Made by a program: the position numbers and the translations under genes. A stretch of DNA of 64,000 nt, taken from positions 124,001-188,000 of the forward strand of contig JARVKI010000032.1 in the NCBI GenBank assembly GCA_036674765.1, written 5' to 3'. Shown piece by piece: positions 21,401 to 33,633 of the stretch; the stretch's first letter is position 1; every line of letters starts with the position of its first letter. The stretch is from Seiridium cupressi (lineage: Eukaryota; Ascomycota; Sordariomycetes; Amphisphaeriales; Sporocadaceae). The notes beneath the pieces are model-generated. The model saw only the letters and a list, made by a program, of their open reading frames with translations. It made no database searches and was not told the origin of the DNA.

Positions 21401-23999
21401 TGGCGACTTCCTTGGCTGCTGGTTTTACGAATAGAAATGCATGGCAAGTTTTGTGAATTCGGGGGAGGCAAACTCGTAAAGGACGGCTTAGAAATACCAG
21501 ACTAGGCTGAGATGAATAGCTTATTGGGGATTAAATAAATACTAGCCACCAGCCTCGATGTCTGGTAGAGGATGATGATCAGAACATCGGAATCCTGACA
21601 GGGTAGACTTGGATACTACATTGATCCAACAGCACTTGAGAAAGACAAGGGTGCTAGTAGATCGGGAGGGTCTTAGGTGTACTTCATGTGTCTCCCACTG
21701 AGGGTCAATGGTTCTCGGTTCTGGTTTGATCACTTGACCAATGGGGAAGGTGGATACTCCCAAAACGGTCTGAGGACACTGAACTCAACGCCGAACACAG
21801 ATCCACAAGATCACGACATCTGAGGCTCAAATAAGCATACCATCTCAAGTTACCAAAAGACAAGCTTAAGAAGCAATCAAGCTCGTTCCTGGGTTACCGA
21901 GATCATGGATCGACTCGGGTATGCACATCATTTCTGCGCTTGCGGACCGTTCGCTTCTTCCTCAGCCCTATCAAATACCGAGGGAGCTACCCTTGCACAA
22001 GCTGGGACCGAAAAATCGTACGATTCTGACATCAAGCGCAACGGCTACCCTGGAGATCATTGCTGACTGCCCCGCTGCAGCTTTTGATGGTACCTTAAAA
22101 GGCATGCAGAATGCCGTTGTCGAGAACAGCCAATATCTTTCAATTCATATCTCACTTCAATGTCGGCTGTCATGCCCGCTCGCCACGTCTGTGACCCTAA
22201 GATGCTGCCGACCCGAAGTGAGCGGCCCACTTGACGAGATGGTCACTCAACTCGCAGATGCACGTGAGGACGAGCCAGTTCGACTCAGGAAAGCGCCTGC
22301 CCTCCCTCGGACACTGTTACACGGAACTTGACGGTGATAACGAAAGTCCAGGAGCCAGACGACACACCTCGGATGGTTCTTTCGCACCATTCGGCGCATC
22401 TTACTCTTCCTGGCTGTCCAAGGACCGGCCCGAGCGGGAAGGTGTGCTGAAAGGGGAGGCTGGGTCTGAATGTTCGCTTGTTACATCATTGAGATGCTAA
22501 CAGACGGTCCTCACTGAGCAAAGTGAGGTTATCGCGACTTTACACAAGCATCAGGTTAGCGCCTAGTCCAAGGCCAACGATGACGCGTGCAGCTAGCTAT
22601 ACGCCAATTCACACGAGACTTCCCAACGCGGCAGACAGCAATGAACAAGTTCGATACTGCCCATCGACACGCAACTCTTTGGGGAGACTGCATGATTTTG
22701 GGATGGCATCAAACCAACAGGGTCGCCGACAAGCCCCGAACAAAACAACGACGGATCTTCCCCAAACGATAATTTCCAGGACGGCTGCTCCACACGGGAA
22801 ATGGCCGCCGATGGGGTTTGGACAGGAGAAAAGAAGGCTTATGCACGGCTATGCATAGTGCGTGCGTTGGCGGACAAGATGTTGGGGATTTGCGACATGG
22901 AGCGATGTGGAGCGACGAGGAAAGGAGCGAAAGAATTTTGGACCCAAAAATGCCGTTTCCCATAGGACGAAAAAGTATCGCTACTGCGCGGGAACTTGTT
23001 CAGCAGTTTGATCTGGTAGGTAGTAAGCTCAAGGGCCCTGCAGCCGGAGGGGCAAGTGGGCAGAGTGGGATGGACCCCCAACAACGCCAACAATTGAGTC
23101 TGCGCTACGTCGACGTTCAGGGGAAATCTTGTCTTTCGCAGCGCAGGGTTGCGAACAAAGGTGATGCGACAGTCAGCCTTCTGCCGGTGGTGTAACTAAC
23201 GATGCAGGCACCAAGTGCCGTTGATATCTTGAAGCACAACTTTGTCGACTCTTGAGTAAACGGCGGAACAGTCAGCCTATGAAGTGATTGTGTCGTGAAT
23301 CACAGTAAGCTATGCACTCCCCCAAAGCTGCGCCCAAGAGCTGAATGCTATTTTGCACCTTTCCCCAGACTGTGCTATACTAGTCTGAGTATAGCGCCAA
23401 TTGCAGTGTTGAGCGTTTGGTTGGAGCTTCGCGCATTGGCGTCGGTACATGATCCAATGTACCACCATTTCCCTCAATCATGCACTGCTGACGGAGGAAT
23501 GGAAGGAATCCGTGAAGACGGTTTAGTGTGTGCAAAATGTCATTCTACGATGTGCTCCATCTTCAATAGGCCCTCAGCGCAGAAATGCCAGTCAGCATTT
23601 CGGTCTCTCCCAGGTGTTCGAAGCTGTCGCGATCGTGTCTCAACTAGGGCCATCCGAGTAGGGAGAAAAGTGCCATCGTGGTCGGCGCCACTAAAACATC
23701 TGCGCGCTGCACCCTGGCGTTTTTTTGACCCGGCGCACTTCATAGCGCCAGTTTGGCGTTGTCAAGGCCGAACGAATATCCGTCATCTGTTAGCGACTTT
23801 CGACCAATTCTCCCAGTGAATTGGGCGTGGCATTGGATCTCGTTTGGATCTCCCCCAACACCCCGGAGCCTGTCACGATTGGGTGGCTGGATCAGCAGTC
23901 GGCCAAGCTGAGAGCCCAATGGCCGTAACTTGGACCGTCCATGGGACTGCACCTCATGGATACTGTGCTATATTACACCACCCCACCCTCAAAACACCT
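18490..23999. other. Gene-poor stretch, 5.5 kb
   Basis: I see no supportable gene. All open frames are short. A minus-strand frame at 21542-21792 reads like protein (IDPQWETHEVHLRP) but is isolated, lacks an ATG and matches nothing I know. Bases 17.7-21.9 kb look AT-richer than 22-24 kb, which could reflect decayed mobile DNA, but no terminal repeats or transposase motifs are visible. Confidence 0.4.
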
Positions 24000-25593
24000 A
24001 TGTAGTAGCAGCTTGAGTAAGTTGAGTCAAAGTAAAGATACTCCGAAGAACAGGGCAACTACAGATGCAAGTGCAGAAAGAGCGGTAGTTACAATGTACA
24101 TATCACACGGCACGGGCGTCGCTCCAGCAGGGGGCCGCATCGAATCAACCGACCAGACAGAAAGATGGGTGGTTAGTAGTGTAGATCCGGTGTTGCGAAC
24201 GTCAAGCACCGATAATGAATCAATCATTGAGTTGGGTCGGATTGGAATTGGGTGGATGCATGTCACACGTCGCATCCGCACCCACGTCGCTCGCTCGCTT
24301 GCTCGTTCGTTGCTGTCGCTGCTTAGGACGGCTGCGGGTGGCCCGGGGCAAGGATGTCGATCGTAGACTTGGTACTTACCCTGCGGTACCTAAACGTAGT
24401 TTATTCAACCACATTCAGATCAGCCTTGTTGGCGTGCGACCCCCCCAGTCCGACGAAGGGTAAGCCCAAAGAAATCTTTTTATTCTTATTTCAGACCTCC
24501 GCTCCCCCCCAACTCCTGTTGACTTGTTCTGATCGACTGCTTCCTGCTGCTGCCTCTCTCGACCTTTCTTCTTCTTATCTATTTCTCACCCTCGTAGACT
24601 CGGGTTTCGTGGAAGCGGTCGACGTATACTGCGGTATCTATCTTATCAGCTCTGTGTAAGTCAAGCGCTGCAAGTCAGCCGTGGTTGCTGACCACACCAC
24701 CCGGACGCCCGTCCATTCCCCCGAGACCTTCCCATTGGACCCTGTGTGGGCTGTCCCTTGTAATGGGCCTGCAACTTTGGAGCGAGCGTGGGCGGGACCA
24801 CGACGAGCTTCAGCCAGCTAGAGCTCCTACTGCAATCCGCGCCGTCCTGGATTTCGGTCCCCGAATCCCAAGCTCCCAGCATCCTCAACAGAAATGCCCC
24901 GAGCAGGTGGTCCAATGAAAAGACCCGCGTCGCCGAATTAAGCCGCCCGCACTCAGGTCGCATCACTCACTGCTGCGCGCTTGCTCCTGCAGAAAACCTT
25001 CTTTTTTCGTCTCTGGGATTCTAAAGCACCTCACTACCTCGCTCAGATTGCCAATTCACTCTCCAAAAAGTGGATTGCGTTTTTATTCTCCCGTTGTTTT
25101 CATATGCTAACTGCGGATTGAAACGGGTTGTAGATATCCCCCCGATTTGTTCGAGTTCCACGATTTCCTCTTTCCACATTCGGGAGCTACCCCCGAGACG
25201 ACGTCAGGTGGCATTCGATATAGCGACAGGAACAGGTACGGCCACGTGCAAATGCCCGCCGCTGCAACCATTCTTTTGTACTGCAGATTAGACGAGACCA
25301 AATCTAATGAATTCAGAGTTGCAGATAACAGATTTCACTTCTGTTTCGCCCTTCGCCCAGCATCCAAACTAGCCAGCTCCGACAGCTTGCTGTGCTGACT
25401 TTGAGACTTTCCGCATCTCAAATTCAACCATCTCACGATTGCACGCTCCTCGGCCTTGCTGGGAGCTCGACTCGGGCAGTCTCTGTACATTAATGGTCGC
25501 TTAGATCTCCTTCTATTCCGCATTATCGATTCGACAACCTCCTCGCTTTCGAATCCCGCCACTACATACTCTATTCCTCCGCCAACCGACACA
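24000..25593 (+). promoter_or_regulatory. ACC1 promoter and long leader region
   Basis: The 1.6 kb upstream of ACC1 holds pyrimidine-rich tracts (about 24475-24600, full of CTCC and TCTTCTT) typical of strongly expressed ascomycete genes, a GCTCGCT-type repeat at about 24285-24320, and many upstream ATGs, for example one at 24354 that opens a 101-codon frame. GTAAGT at 24656 could be the donor of a leader intron that would remove several of these ATGs. The exact transcript start cannot be read. Confidence 0.4.
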
Positions 25594-28500
25594 ATGGCGA
25601 CAACTAATGGTCACGGCTCTGCCGTCAACGGCAAGGCCAATGGCAACCGGACGGTGCCTCACACCAATGGCAAGGCAACCTATGCTGAGAAGCATCGAAT
25701 TGCAGACCACTTCATCGGTGGCAACAAGATCCAGAATGCCGCCCCGTCCGTGGTGAAGGATTTTGTGGCCGCCCACGACGGTCACACAGTCATCACCAAC
25801 GTGAGCAAAAGTCGCCGGAGCCGGCACCACCCGACGATGCACAGCTAACAATTCGCGAAACAGGTGCTGATTGCCAACAACGGTATCGCTGCCGTCAAAG
25901 AGATCCGGTCGGTACGGAAATGGGCGTACGAGACATTCGGCGACGAGAAGGCCATCCAGTTCACTGTGATGGCCACCCCCGAAGATTTGGCAGCCAATGC
26001 CGACTACATCAGAATGGCAGATCACTACGTGGAAGTGCCCGGCGGCACAAATAACAACAATTACGCCAACGTCGAGCTGATTGTTGATATTGCCGAGCGT
26101 ATGAACGTACATGCTGTGTGGGCCGGATGGTGAGTTTCAACGGTTGCGCATGCGAACTACCCGAGAGCCAGAGTGCTGATATTGTCTACCAGGGGTCACG
26201 CCTCGGAAAACCCAAAACTTCCAGAATCCCTGGCTGCGTCGCCAAAGAAGATTGTCTTCATTGGACCCCCAGGCTCTGCCATGCGCTCGCTAGGTGATAA
26301 GATTTCTTCCACAATTGTTGCACAACACGCAAAGGTGCCTTGCATCCCGTGGTCAGGAACTGGTGTTGACAAGGTCGAGATCGACGACCACGGCATCGTC
26401 ACTGTCGAGGATGACGTCTACCTGAAAGGCTGCGTGAACTCGTGGGAAGAAGGTCTGCAGAAGGCAAAGGATATTGGCTTCCCCGTCATGATCAAGGCCT
26501 CAGAAGGTGGTGGTGGCAAGGGTATTCGAAAGGCCATGTCGGAAGACGGCTTCGAGCAGCTCTACAAGGCCGCAGCGAGCGAGATCCCCGGATCCCCCAT
26601 CTTCATCATGAAGCTTGCCGGAAATGCGAGACATCTGGAGGTGCAATTGCTTGCTGATCAGTACGGCAACAACATTTCGTTGTTCGGCAGAGATTGTTCC
26701 GTCCAGCGAAGGCATCAGAAGATCATTGAGGAAGCTCCCGTCACAATTGCCAAGCCGCCCACCTTCCGAGGTATGGAGGATGCTGCTGTACGTCTGGGTA
26801 AACTGGTCGGTTACGTTTCAGCTGGTACTGTTGAGTACCTGTACTCGCATGCCGACGACCAGTTCTACTTCTTGGAGTTGAACCCTCGTCTCCAGGTCGA
26901 GCATCCTACCACGGAAATGGTCAGTGGTGTCAACCTGCCGGTTGCTCAGCTCCAAATTGCCATGGGTATCCCTCTCCACAGAATCCGAGACATCCGGCTG
27001 CTGTATGGGGTCGATCCCAAAACCAGCACCGAGATCGACTTCGAGTTCAAGTCTACGCAGAGCGAGAAGACACAGCGCAGGCCGATCGCCAAGGGTCACT
27101 GCACAGCCTGCCGTATCACATCCGAAGATCCTGGTGAGGGCTTCAAGCCTTCCAATGGTGTTTTGAGGGACCTCAACTTCAGATCCAGTGCCAATGTCTG
27201 GGGTTACTTCTCTGTCAGTACCGCGTCCAGTATCCACAGTTTCTCCGACTCTCAGTTCGGTCACATTTTCGCCTACGGTGAAAACCGTGCTGCGTCGCGG
27301 AAGCACATGGTTGTGGCTCTCAAGGAGTTGAGCATTCGTGGTGATTTCAAGACAACTGTCGAGTACCTGATCAAGTTGCTTGAGACGGAGGCCTTCGAGG
27401 ACAACACCATCACTACTGGCTGGCTTGACGAGCTCATTACCACCAAGCTGACTGCCGAGCGCCCGGATCCCATGCTCGCCATCATCACTGGTGCCGTCAC
27501 CAAGGCACACATCGCCAGTGAAGAGTGCATCAGTGATTACCGTGCCGGTCTTCTGAGAGGTCAGGTCCCCTCCAAGGACATCCTCAAGACCGTGTTTGGC
27601 ATTGACTTCATCTACGAGGGCTCCCGCTACAAGTTCACGGCGACTCGAGCAAGCGTCGACAGCTACCACCTGTTTATCAACGGCTCTCGATGCTCCGTCG
27701 GCGTGCGTGCTCTCTCCGATGGCGGTCTGCTGGTTTTGGTTGATGGCCGAAGCCACAGTGTCTACTGGAAGGAAGAAGTTGGCGCCACTCGTTTGTCGGT
27801 TGATGGCAAGACTTGCTTGCTCGAACAGGAGAACGACCCCACCCAACTCCGAACTCCTAGTCCTGGTAAGCTTGTCAAGTACACCGTCGAGAACGGCGAG
27901 CACGTCAAGGCTGGCCAGACGTATGCCGAAGTCGAGGTGATGAAGATGTTTATGCCCCTCGTAGCTCAAGAGGACGGCATCGTGCAGCTCATTAAGCAGC
28001 CCGGAATCACTATTGAGGCCGGTGACATTCTCGGCATACTTGCTCTCGACGACCCCACCAGGGTCAAGCAGGCTACCCCTTTCCTCGGCCGTCTGCCTGA
28101 CATTGGTCCACCTCAAGTTATTGGAAACAAGCCGGCCCAGAGGTTCGGAACTCTGTACAATACTCTGAGCAACATTCTTGATGGTTTCGACAACTCGGCG
28201 ATCATGAAGCAGACCCTCGATGAGACTATCAGGGTCCTCCGTGACCCGGAGCTTCCATTTGGTGAATGGAACTCACAGCACTCGGCTCTCCATTCTCGCA
28301 TGCCTGGCAGGCTAGATACTCTGCTTACCCAGGTCATCGAGAAGGCCAAGTCCCGTGGCGCAGAGTTCCCGGCCAAGGCCCTCTCCAAGACCCTATCGAA
28401 ATACTTGGATGACAACCTGCCCGCTGGAGATGCACAGCTCCTCCGAACTAGTTTGGCTCCGCTCACTATTGTCCTGGATGTTTATGCTGAAGGGCAAAAG

Positions 28501-31500
28501 GCGCGTGAGCTCAAGGCCATCGCCTCCTTGCTTGACAAGTACTACGATGTTGAGAAGCTCTTCTCCGGTCATCGGTCGCAAGACGAGGATGTTATTCTGA
28601 AGCTTCGTGACGAGAACAAGGAGGACTTCATGAAGGTCGTTTCAGTTGTCCTTTCGCACAGTCGCGTCGGCTCCAAGAGTAACCTCATTGTCACAATTCT
28701 CGACAAGTACCGACCCAACCAGCCAGCTGTTGGCAACATCAATAAGTTCTTGAGACCTTCGTTGCGCAACCTTACCGAGCTCGAGTCGCGCCAGACTGCC
28801 AAGGTCTCCGTCAAGGCACGGGAAATCCTCATCCAGTGCTCTCTTCCTTCTTTGGAGGAGCGTACCGAACAGATGGCGCATATTCTCAAGTCTTCTGTTA
28901 TCGAGAGCAAGTATGGCGAAGCCGGCTGGGAGCACAGAGAGCCCAACCTCGATGTCATCAGAGAGGTTGTCGACTCCAAGTACACTGTCTTCGACGTGTT
29001 GAGCAAATTCTTCGCCCACGAGGATTCTTGGGTGGCCCTGGCTGCATTGGAAGTCTACGTTCGCCGAAGTTACCGTGCCTATAACCTCAAGAGCATCCAA
29101 TACCAGTCTGATGAGACCGATAACCCGTCGTTCTTGACCTGGGACTTTGCCTTCCGAAAGATCGGCCAGCCAGAGCTCGGCCTGGCCGCCAATGGAGCAT
29201 ACACCTCTGTTCCTCAGACACCAACCGAGTACGGCTTCAAGCGCATCAGCTCCATCAGCGACATGTCGTACCTTGACCGCCACACTTCGGACGAGCCCAC
29301 TCGCAAGGGTGTTATTGCTTCATGCAAGTACGTCGATGATGCCGAGGAATACCTTCTCAAGGTTCTCGAGTCCTTGCCCAAGAAGAAGACTGGCTCTAAG
29401 CTCATCCCGGATTTGAGTGGCAAGCGAAAGCCGCTGCGATCTGACACTTTGGAGGAGCTCTCCAACGTGGTCAACATTGCCGTTTCGGATGCCGAGTCCT
29501 ACGATGACAGGGACATCTTGACTCGACTCAGCACCATGGTCGATGCTAACAGGGGCGAGCTACTGGCCCGCAGAGTCCGCCGTGTCACTTTCATCTGTGG
29601 CCACAATGACGGCTCCAACCCTGGCCATTACACGTTCCGAGGCCCGGAGTACCAAGAAGACGCCAGCATTCGTCACAACGAGCCCGCTCTTGCCTACCAG
29701 CTTGAGCTAGGTCGTCTTTCCATGTTCAATCTCTCGCCTGTCTTTACGGAGAACAAGAACATCCACATCTTCGAGGCTGTTGGCAAGGCTGTCGAGACTG
29801 ACAAGCGTTATTTCACACGAGCTGTCATCCGGCCTGGGCGTCTTCGGGATGAGATTCCTACCGCCGAGTACTTGATTTCCGAGGCTGACCGTGTCCTCAA
29901 CGACATCTTTGATGCTCTCGAGATTATTGGCAATAACAACTCTGATCTCAACCACATATTCATCAACTTCACGCCGGTATTTTCGCTCCAGCCTGAAGAG
30001 GTTGAGCACTCGCTCCAGGGCTTCTTGGACCGATTTGGACCTCGCGGCTGGCGTCTACGTGTCGCCCAGGTCGAGATCCGCATTATCTGCACAGACCCGA
30101 CCAGTGGTATCGCCTTACCTCTGCGTGTTATTATCACTAACACCTCGGGTTATGTCGCCCAGGTTGAGATCTATGCAGAGCACAAATCGGAGAAGGGTGA
30201 TATGATTTTCCACTCCATCGGTGGAACCACCAAGATTGGTGCCATGCACCTGTTGCCCATCACCACTGCTTACCCGACCAAGAATGCCCTCCAGCCCAAG
30301 CGATACAAGGCTCACTTGATGGGAACTCAGTACGTCTATGATTTCCCTGAGCTCTTCCGCCAGGCCATCCAGAACAGCTGGGCCAAGGTTGTCAAGGCTC
30401 AGCCTGCTCTCGCAGATCAGCGACCTGCGCAAGGCGAATGCATTGACTACATGGAGCTCGTCCTAGATGACTCCGACAAGCTTGCCGAGGTCGCACGTGA
30501 GCCTGGTACCAACAGCTGCGGCATGGTCGGTTGGATGATCAATGCCCGCACCCCCGAGTATCCCCGCGGCCGCAAGTTCATCATTATTGCCAACGATATC
30601 ACTTACAAGATTGGTTCCTTCGGTCCCAAGGAGGACCACTTCTTCAACAAGTGTACCGAACTGGCCCGCGCCCTTGGCATTCCTCGCATTTACCTGTCTG
30701 CCAACTCTGGTGCCCGTCTCGGCATAGCTGATGAGCTCATTCCCCACTTCAAGGTTGCCTGGAACAACCCCGAAAGGCAAGAGGCTGGCTTCAAGTACCT
30801 GTACCTCGACGACGAGGGCAAGAAGCGATTTGAGGATGGACCTACTCGTAATGTCATCACTGAGGAGGTCGTTGAAGATGGCGAGAAGCGACACAAGCTC
30901 ACTGCCGTCATTGGTGCCGAGGAAGGTCTTGGTGTCGAGTCTCTGCGTGGCTCCGGTCTCATTGCTGGTGCCACTAGCCGGGCTTACAATGACATCTTCA
31001 CCGTCACCCTCGTCACCTGCCGATCCATTGGTAAGCTGCCCTGTTCCTGCATGTTTGAAGTACTTGACTGACAATTCTTAGGTATTGGTGCATACCTGGT
31101 CCGCCTTGGTCAGCGTGCCGTCCAGATTGAAGGCCAGCCCATCATCCTGACTGGTGCTGGAGCTCTCAACAACCTGCTGGGTCGTGAGGTCTACACCTCT
31201 AACCTGCAGCTTGGTGGCACTCAGATCATGTACCGAAATGGTGTTTCGCATTTGACCGCTAATGACGACTTCGCCGGTGTGTCGCAGATCGTCGATTGGC
31301 TGTCGTTTGTCCCTGCCCAACGTAACCTGCCTGTGCCCATCACACCTAGCATCGACAGTTGGGACCGTGAATGCATCTTCACCCCTCCTGGCAAGGCTCC
31401 TTACGATGTGAGGTGGCTCATTGGTGGCAAGCAGGACGAGGAAGGCTTCCAGCCTGGTCTGTTCGACAAGGACTCTTTTGTGGAGACCCTCGGCGGCTGG

Positions 31501-32622
31501 GCGCGCACCGTCGTTGTCGGCCGTGCTCGTCTCGGTGGTATCCCCATGGGTGTCATCGCCGTCGAGACACGCACGGTCGAGAACATCACTCCTGCTGATC
31601 CTGCCAACCCCGACTCTGTCGAGCAGGTTGCCCAGGAAGCCGGTGGTGTCTGGTACCCCAACTCGGCTTTCAAGACTGCCCAGGCCATCAACGACTTCAA
31701 CCACGGTGAACAGCTGCCTCTCATGATCCTCGCCAACTGGAGAGGTTTCTCGGGTGGCCAGCGCGACATGTACAACGAGGTTTTGAAGTACGGTTCCTAC
31801 ATTGTCGACGCTCTCGTCAAGTACGAACAGCCCATCTTTGTCTACATCCCGCCTTTCGGTGAGCTTCGTGGCGGTTCGTGGGTCGTCGTCGACCCTACCA
31901 TTAACCCGACTGCCATGGAGATGTACGCCGATGTCGAGGCGCGTGCTGGTGTCCTCGAGCCTGAGGGTATCATCGGTATCAAGTACCGCAAGGAGAAGCA
32001 GCTCGACACCATGGCGCGAATGGATCCCACATACGCTGCGCTCCGCAAGCAGGCCAAGGAGGGCAACCTCAACAAGGAGCAGCTCGAGGAGGTCAAGGCC
32101 AAGATGAGCGAGCGCGAGCAGCAACTCCTGCCCATCTACGCCCAAATCAGCATCCAGTTTGCTGACCTGCACGACCGATCTGGCCGCATGAAGGCCAAGG
32201 GTACCATTCGACAGGAGATCGAGTGGAAGAGCGCCCGCCGCTTCTTCTACTGGCGCGTGCGCAGAAGACTCAACGAGGAGTACATTATCAAGCGCATGAC
32301 CACTGCCTCGGTCACAAGCAAGACGCCCCACGCCAGCGGGTCCGCCGTCGCCACACAGGAGCGCGCCAGATTCAAGGAGATGCTTGCTGCTTGGACGGGC
32401 ATTCCCGGCTTTGACCACAACGACAAGGACGTCGCTACGTGGTATGAGCAGAATGCGGACACTGTTACTGCCAAGGTCAAGCAGCTCAAGAGCGAGGCCT
32501 CGACTACCGAGCTTGGCAACTTGTTCCGCGGAGACAAGGCGACTGCCCTCAGGGGGCTCAAGGAGATTCTGCACACCATGCCAGTGGAAGAGCGGGAGGA
32601 GATCTTGAAGTTCCTCGAGTAA
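25594..32622 (+). CDS. ACC1: Acetyl-CoA carboxylase (multidomain, cytosolic)
   Basis: Carboxylates acetyl-CoA to malonyl-CoA with ATP and bicarbonate, the committed step of fatty-acid synthesis, in the cytosol. Four exons: 25594-25800, 25864-26129, 26193-31030 and 31082-32622. Introns are 63, 63 and 51 bp, GT..AG. The joined frame is 2283 residues, matching fungal Acc1. Domains in order: a short N-terminal extension rich in NGH/NGK; biotin carboxylase (about 60-560) with [16 protein letters not shown], the ATP-grasp loop [10 protein letters not shown] and [13 protein letters not shown]; the biotin carrier domain with VEVMKM, biotin on K742; the long central regulatory region; and the carboxyltransferase domain (from about 1500) with [17 protein letters not shown] and [13 protein letters not shown]. 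Every key motif is present. The start was chosen because it is the first in-frame ATG (context acaATGG) and fits the family. Large minus-strand open frames across it are shadows. Probably essential. Confidence 0.98.
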
Positions 32623-32931
32623 GAGGCTTCACTCTTATAGAATGACGAGATGTGAGAAGAAAAGTGCATTGATAGGATTGTTTCGGTTCATGGCGTATTC
32701 TTGTACATGGCGTGGGTTCGGCAATGGGCAGGTGCTTAGTTATAGTGCTTCAGCGGATCTTGCTTTTTTCTCTACATATGGTGTGACATAGATGCGGCGT
32801 ACTACTGAGAATGATATTTGTTGCTGTTCAAGAATCTTCTTATTTCTCTACCTTTCGTGAATCCCGCCCATGCCCGTGCAATATCCTCACCGAAAGCCGT
32901 TCAGAACATCCTGATTCCTCTAGCTGAACGC
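32623..32931. other. Convergent 3' spacer
   Basis: About 310 bp between ACC1 and the convergent phosphatase gene. Presumed 3' UTRs only. Confidence 0.5.
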
Positions 32932-33633
32932 TCATATTTCACTGACACGCTGGAGCATCGCCTCATCGTCATCAGCCTTCCAATCGACAAACGTATATGT
33001 CCTCATCTCTGCATTCCTCCATGCCGGCCCACTCTTATCCAGCACTTGCAAGAACGCCCCATGCGATACAACCACGATCTTGGTGTCCTCGCCATAATCC
33101 TGCGCAAGTGTCCGCAGCCAAACACGTGCCCGGCGCGTGCGCTCGCCGGTTTTGGAAGCGTCGTATGGCCCATCTCGTCCACGATGCACAAAATCTCCTT
33201 GCGTTTCCAGCAATGCCGTGTCGACAAGCTGGCCGTGCCGCTGCTTGATGACAGAAAGAGCTGAGGGCGCGTTGCACGGCTCGTTGCCTGACTCCATGAA
33301 GGTGGCATTGAGGAGGATAGAGTTTGGAGGATTTCTGAGTGGAGGGGAATGAGCCCGGGATGACGATGGTGAGCATGATGGAGAATTTGACCGGCTGTCA
33401 AGGATGGAGGAGAAGACCAGGGCACTGGTGCGAATAGTGCGGTGCGATGGGGATGAGACCAGGTGCGTTATCTGTGGGAGGAGAAGGGGGTGCGTTTGGG
33501 TTCGGCTGAGGGTATCGGCGAGGGCGCGGCATTCCGATTCGCCTTTGGGGGTGAGGTCTGGGTCCAGGAGGTTTGGTTTGTGCGAGGCATTGTGTTGAGC
33601 TTCGCCGTGTCGGAGGAGGTGGATAAGAGGCAT
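32932..33633 (-). CDS. Histidine phosphatase superfamily protein (phosphoglycerate mutase-like)
   Basis: Predicted phosphatase or mutase using a phosphohistidine intermediate. Single exon, 233 residues from the ATG at 33633 (MPLIHLLRHGEAQHN), preferred over an in-frame ATG at 33663 because it sits right before the first strand of the fold. Seen: the RHGE catalytic motif (residues 8-11); SSPSHRTIRTS, the second catalytic-arginine region; FMESGNEPCNA, equivalent to the LxExxxxPCD motif of the fungal branch; and VVVSHGAFLQ with the second catalytic histidine. This branch resembles fungal phosphoglycerate-mutase-like proteins of unknown substrate rather than glycolytic PGM. A serine/proline-rich insert lies around residues 75-100. 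No targeting signal. Convergent with ACC1 with no functional link evident. Confidence 0.9.
   Translation of the reverse strand: MPLIHLLRHGEAQHNASHKPNLLDPDLTPKGESECRALADTLSRTQTHPLLLPQITHLVSSPSHRTIRTSALVFSSILDSRSNSPSCSPSSSRAHSPPLRNPPNSILLNATFMESGNEPCNAPSALSVIKQRHGQLVDTALLETQGDFVHRGRDGPYDASKTGERTRRARVWLRTLAQDYGEDTKIVVVSHGAFLQVLDKSGPAWRNAEMRTYTFVDWKADDDEAMLQRVSEI

Noticed and set aside
21542..21792. Protein-like minus-strand frame (contains IDPQWETHEVHLRP)
   Set aside because: No ATG, no adjoining exon and no recognised family.
23295..23819. 174-codon plus-strand frame upstream of ACC1
   Set aside because: Cys/Arg/His-rich without ordered spacing; no domain; overlaps minus-strand frames.
26818..28116. 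432-codon minus-strand open frame inside ACC1
   Set aside because: Antisense shadow of a strongly codon-biased essential gene. The 498-codon frame at 31078-32574 is rejected for the same reason.
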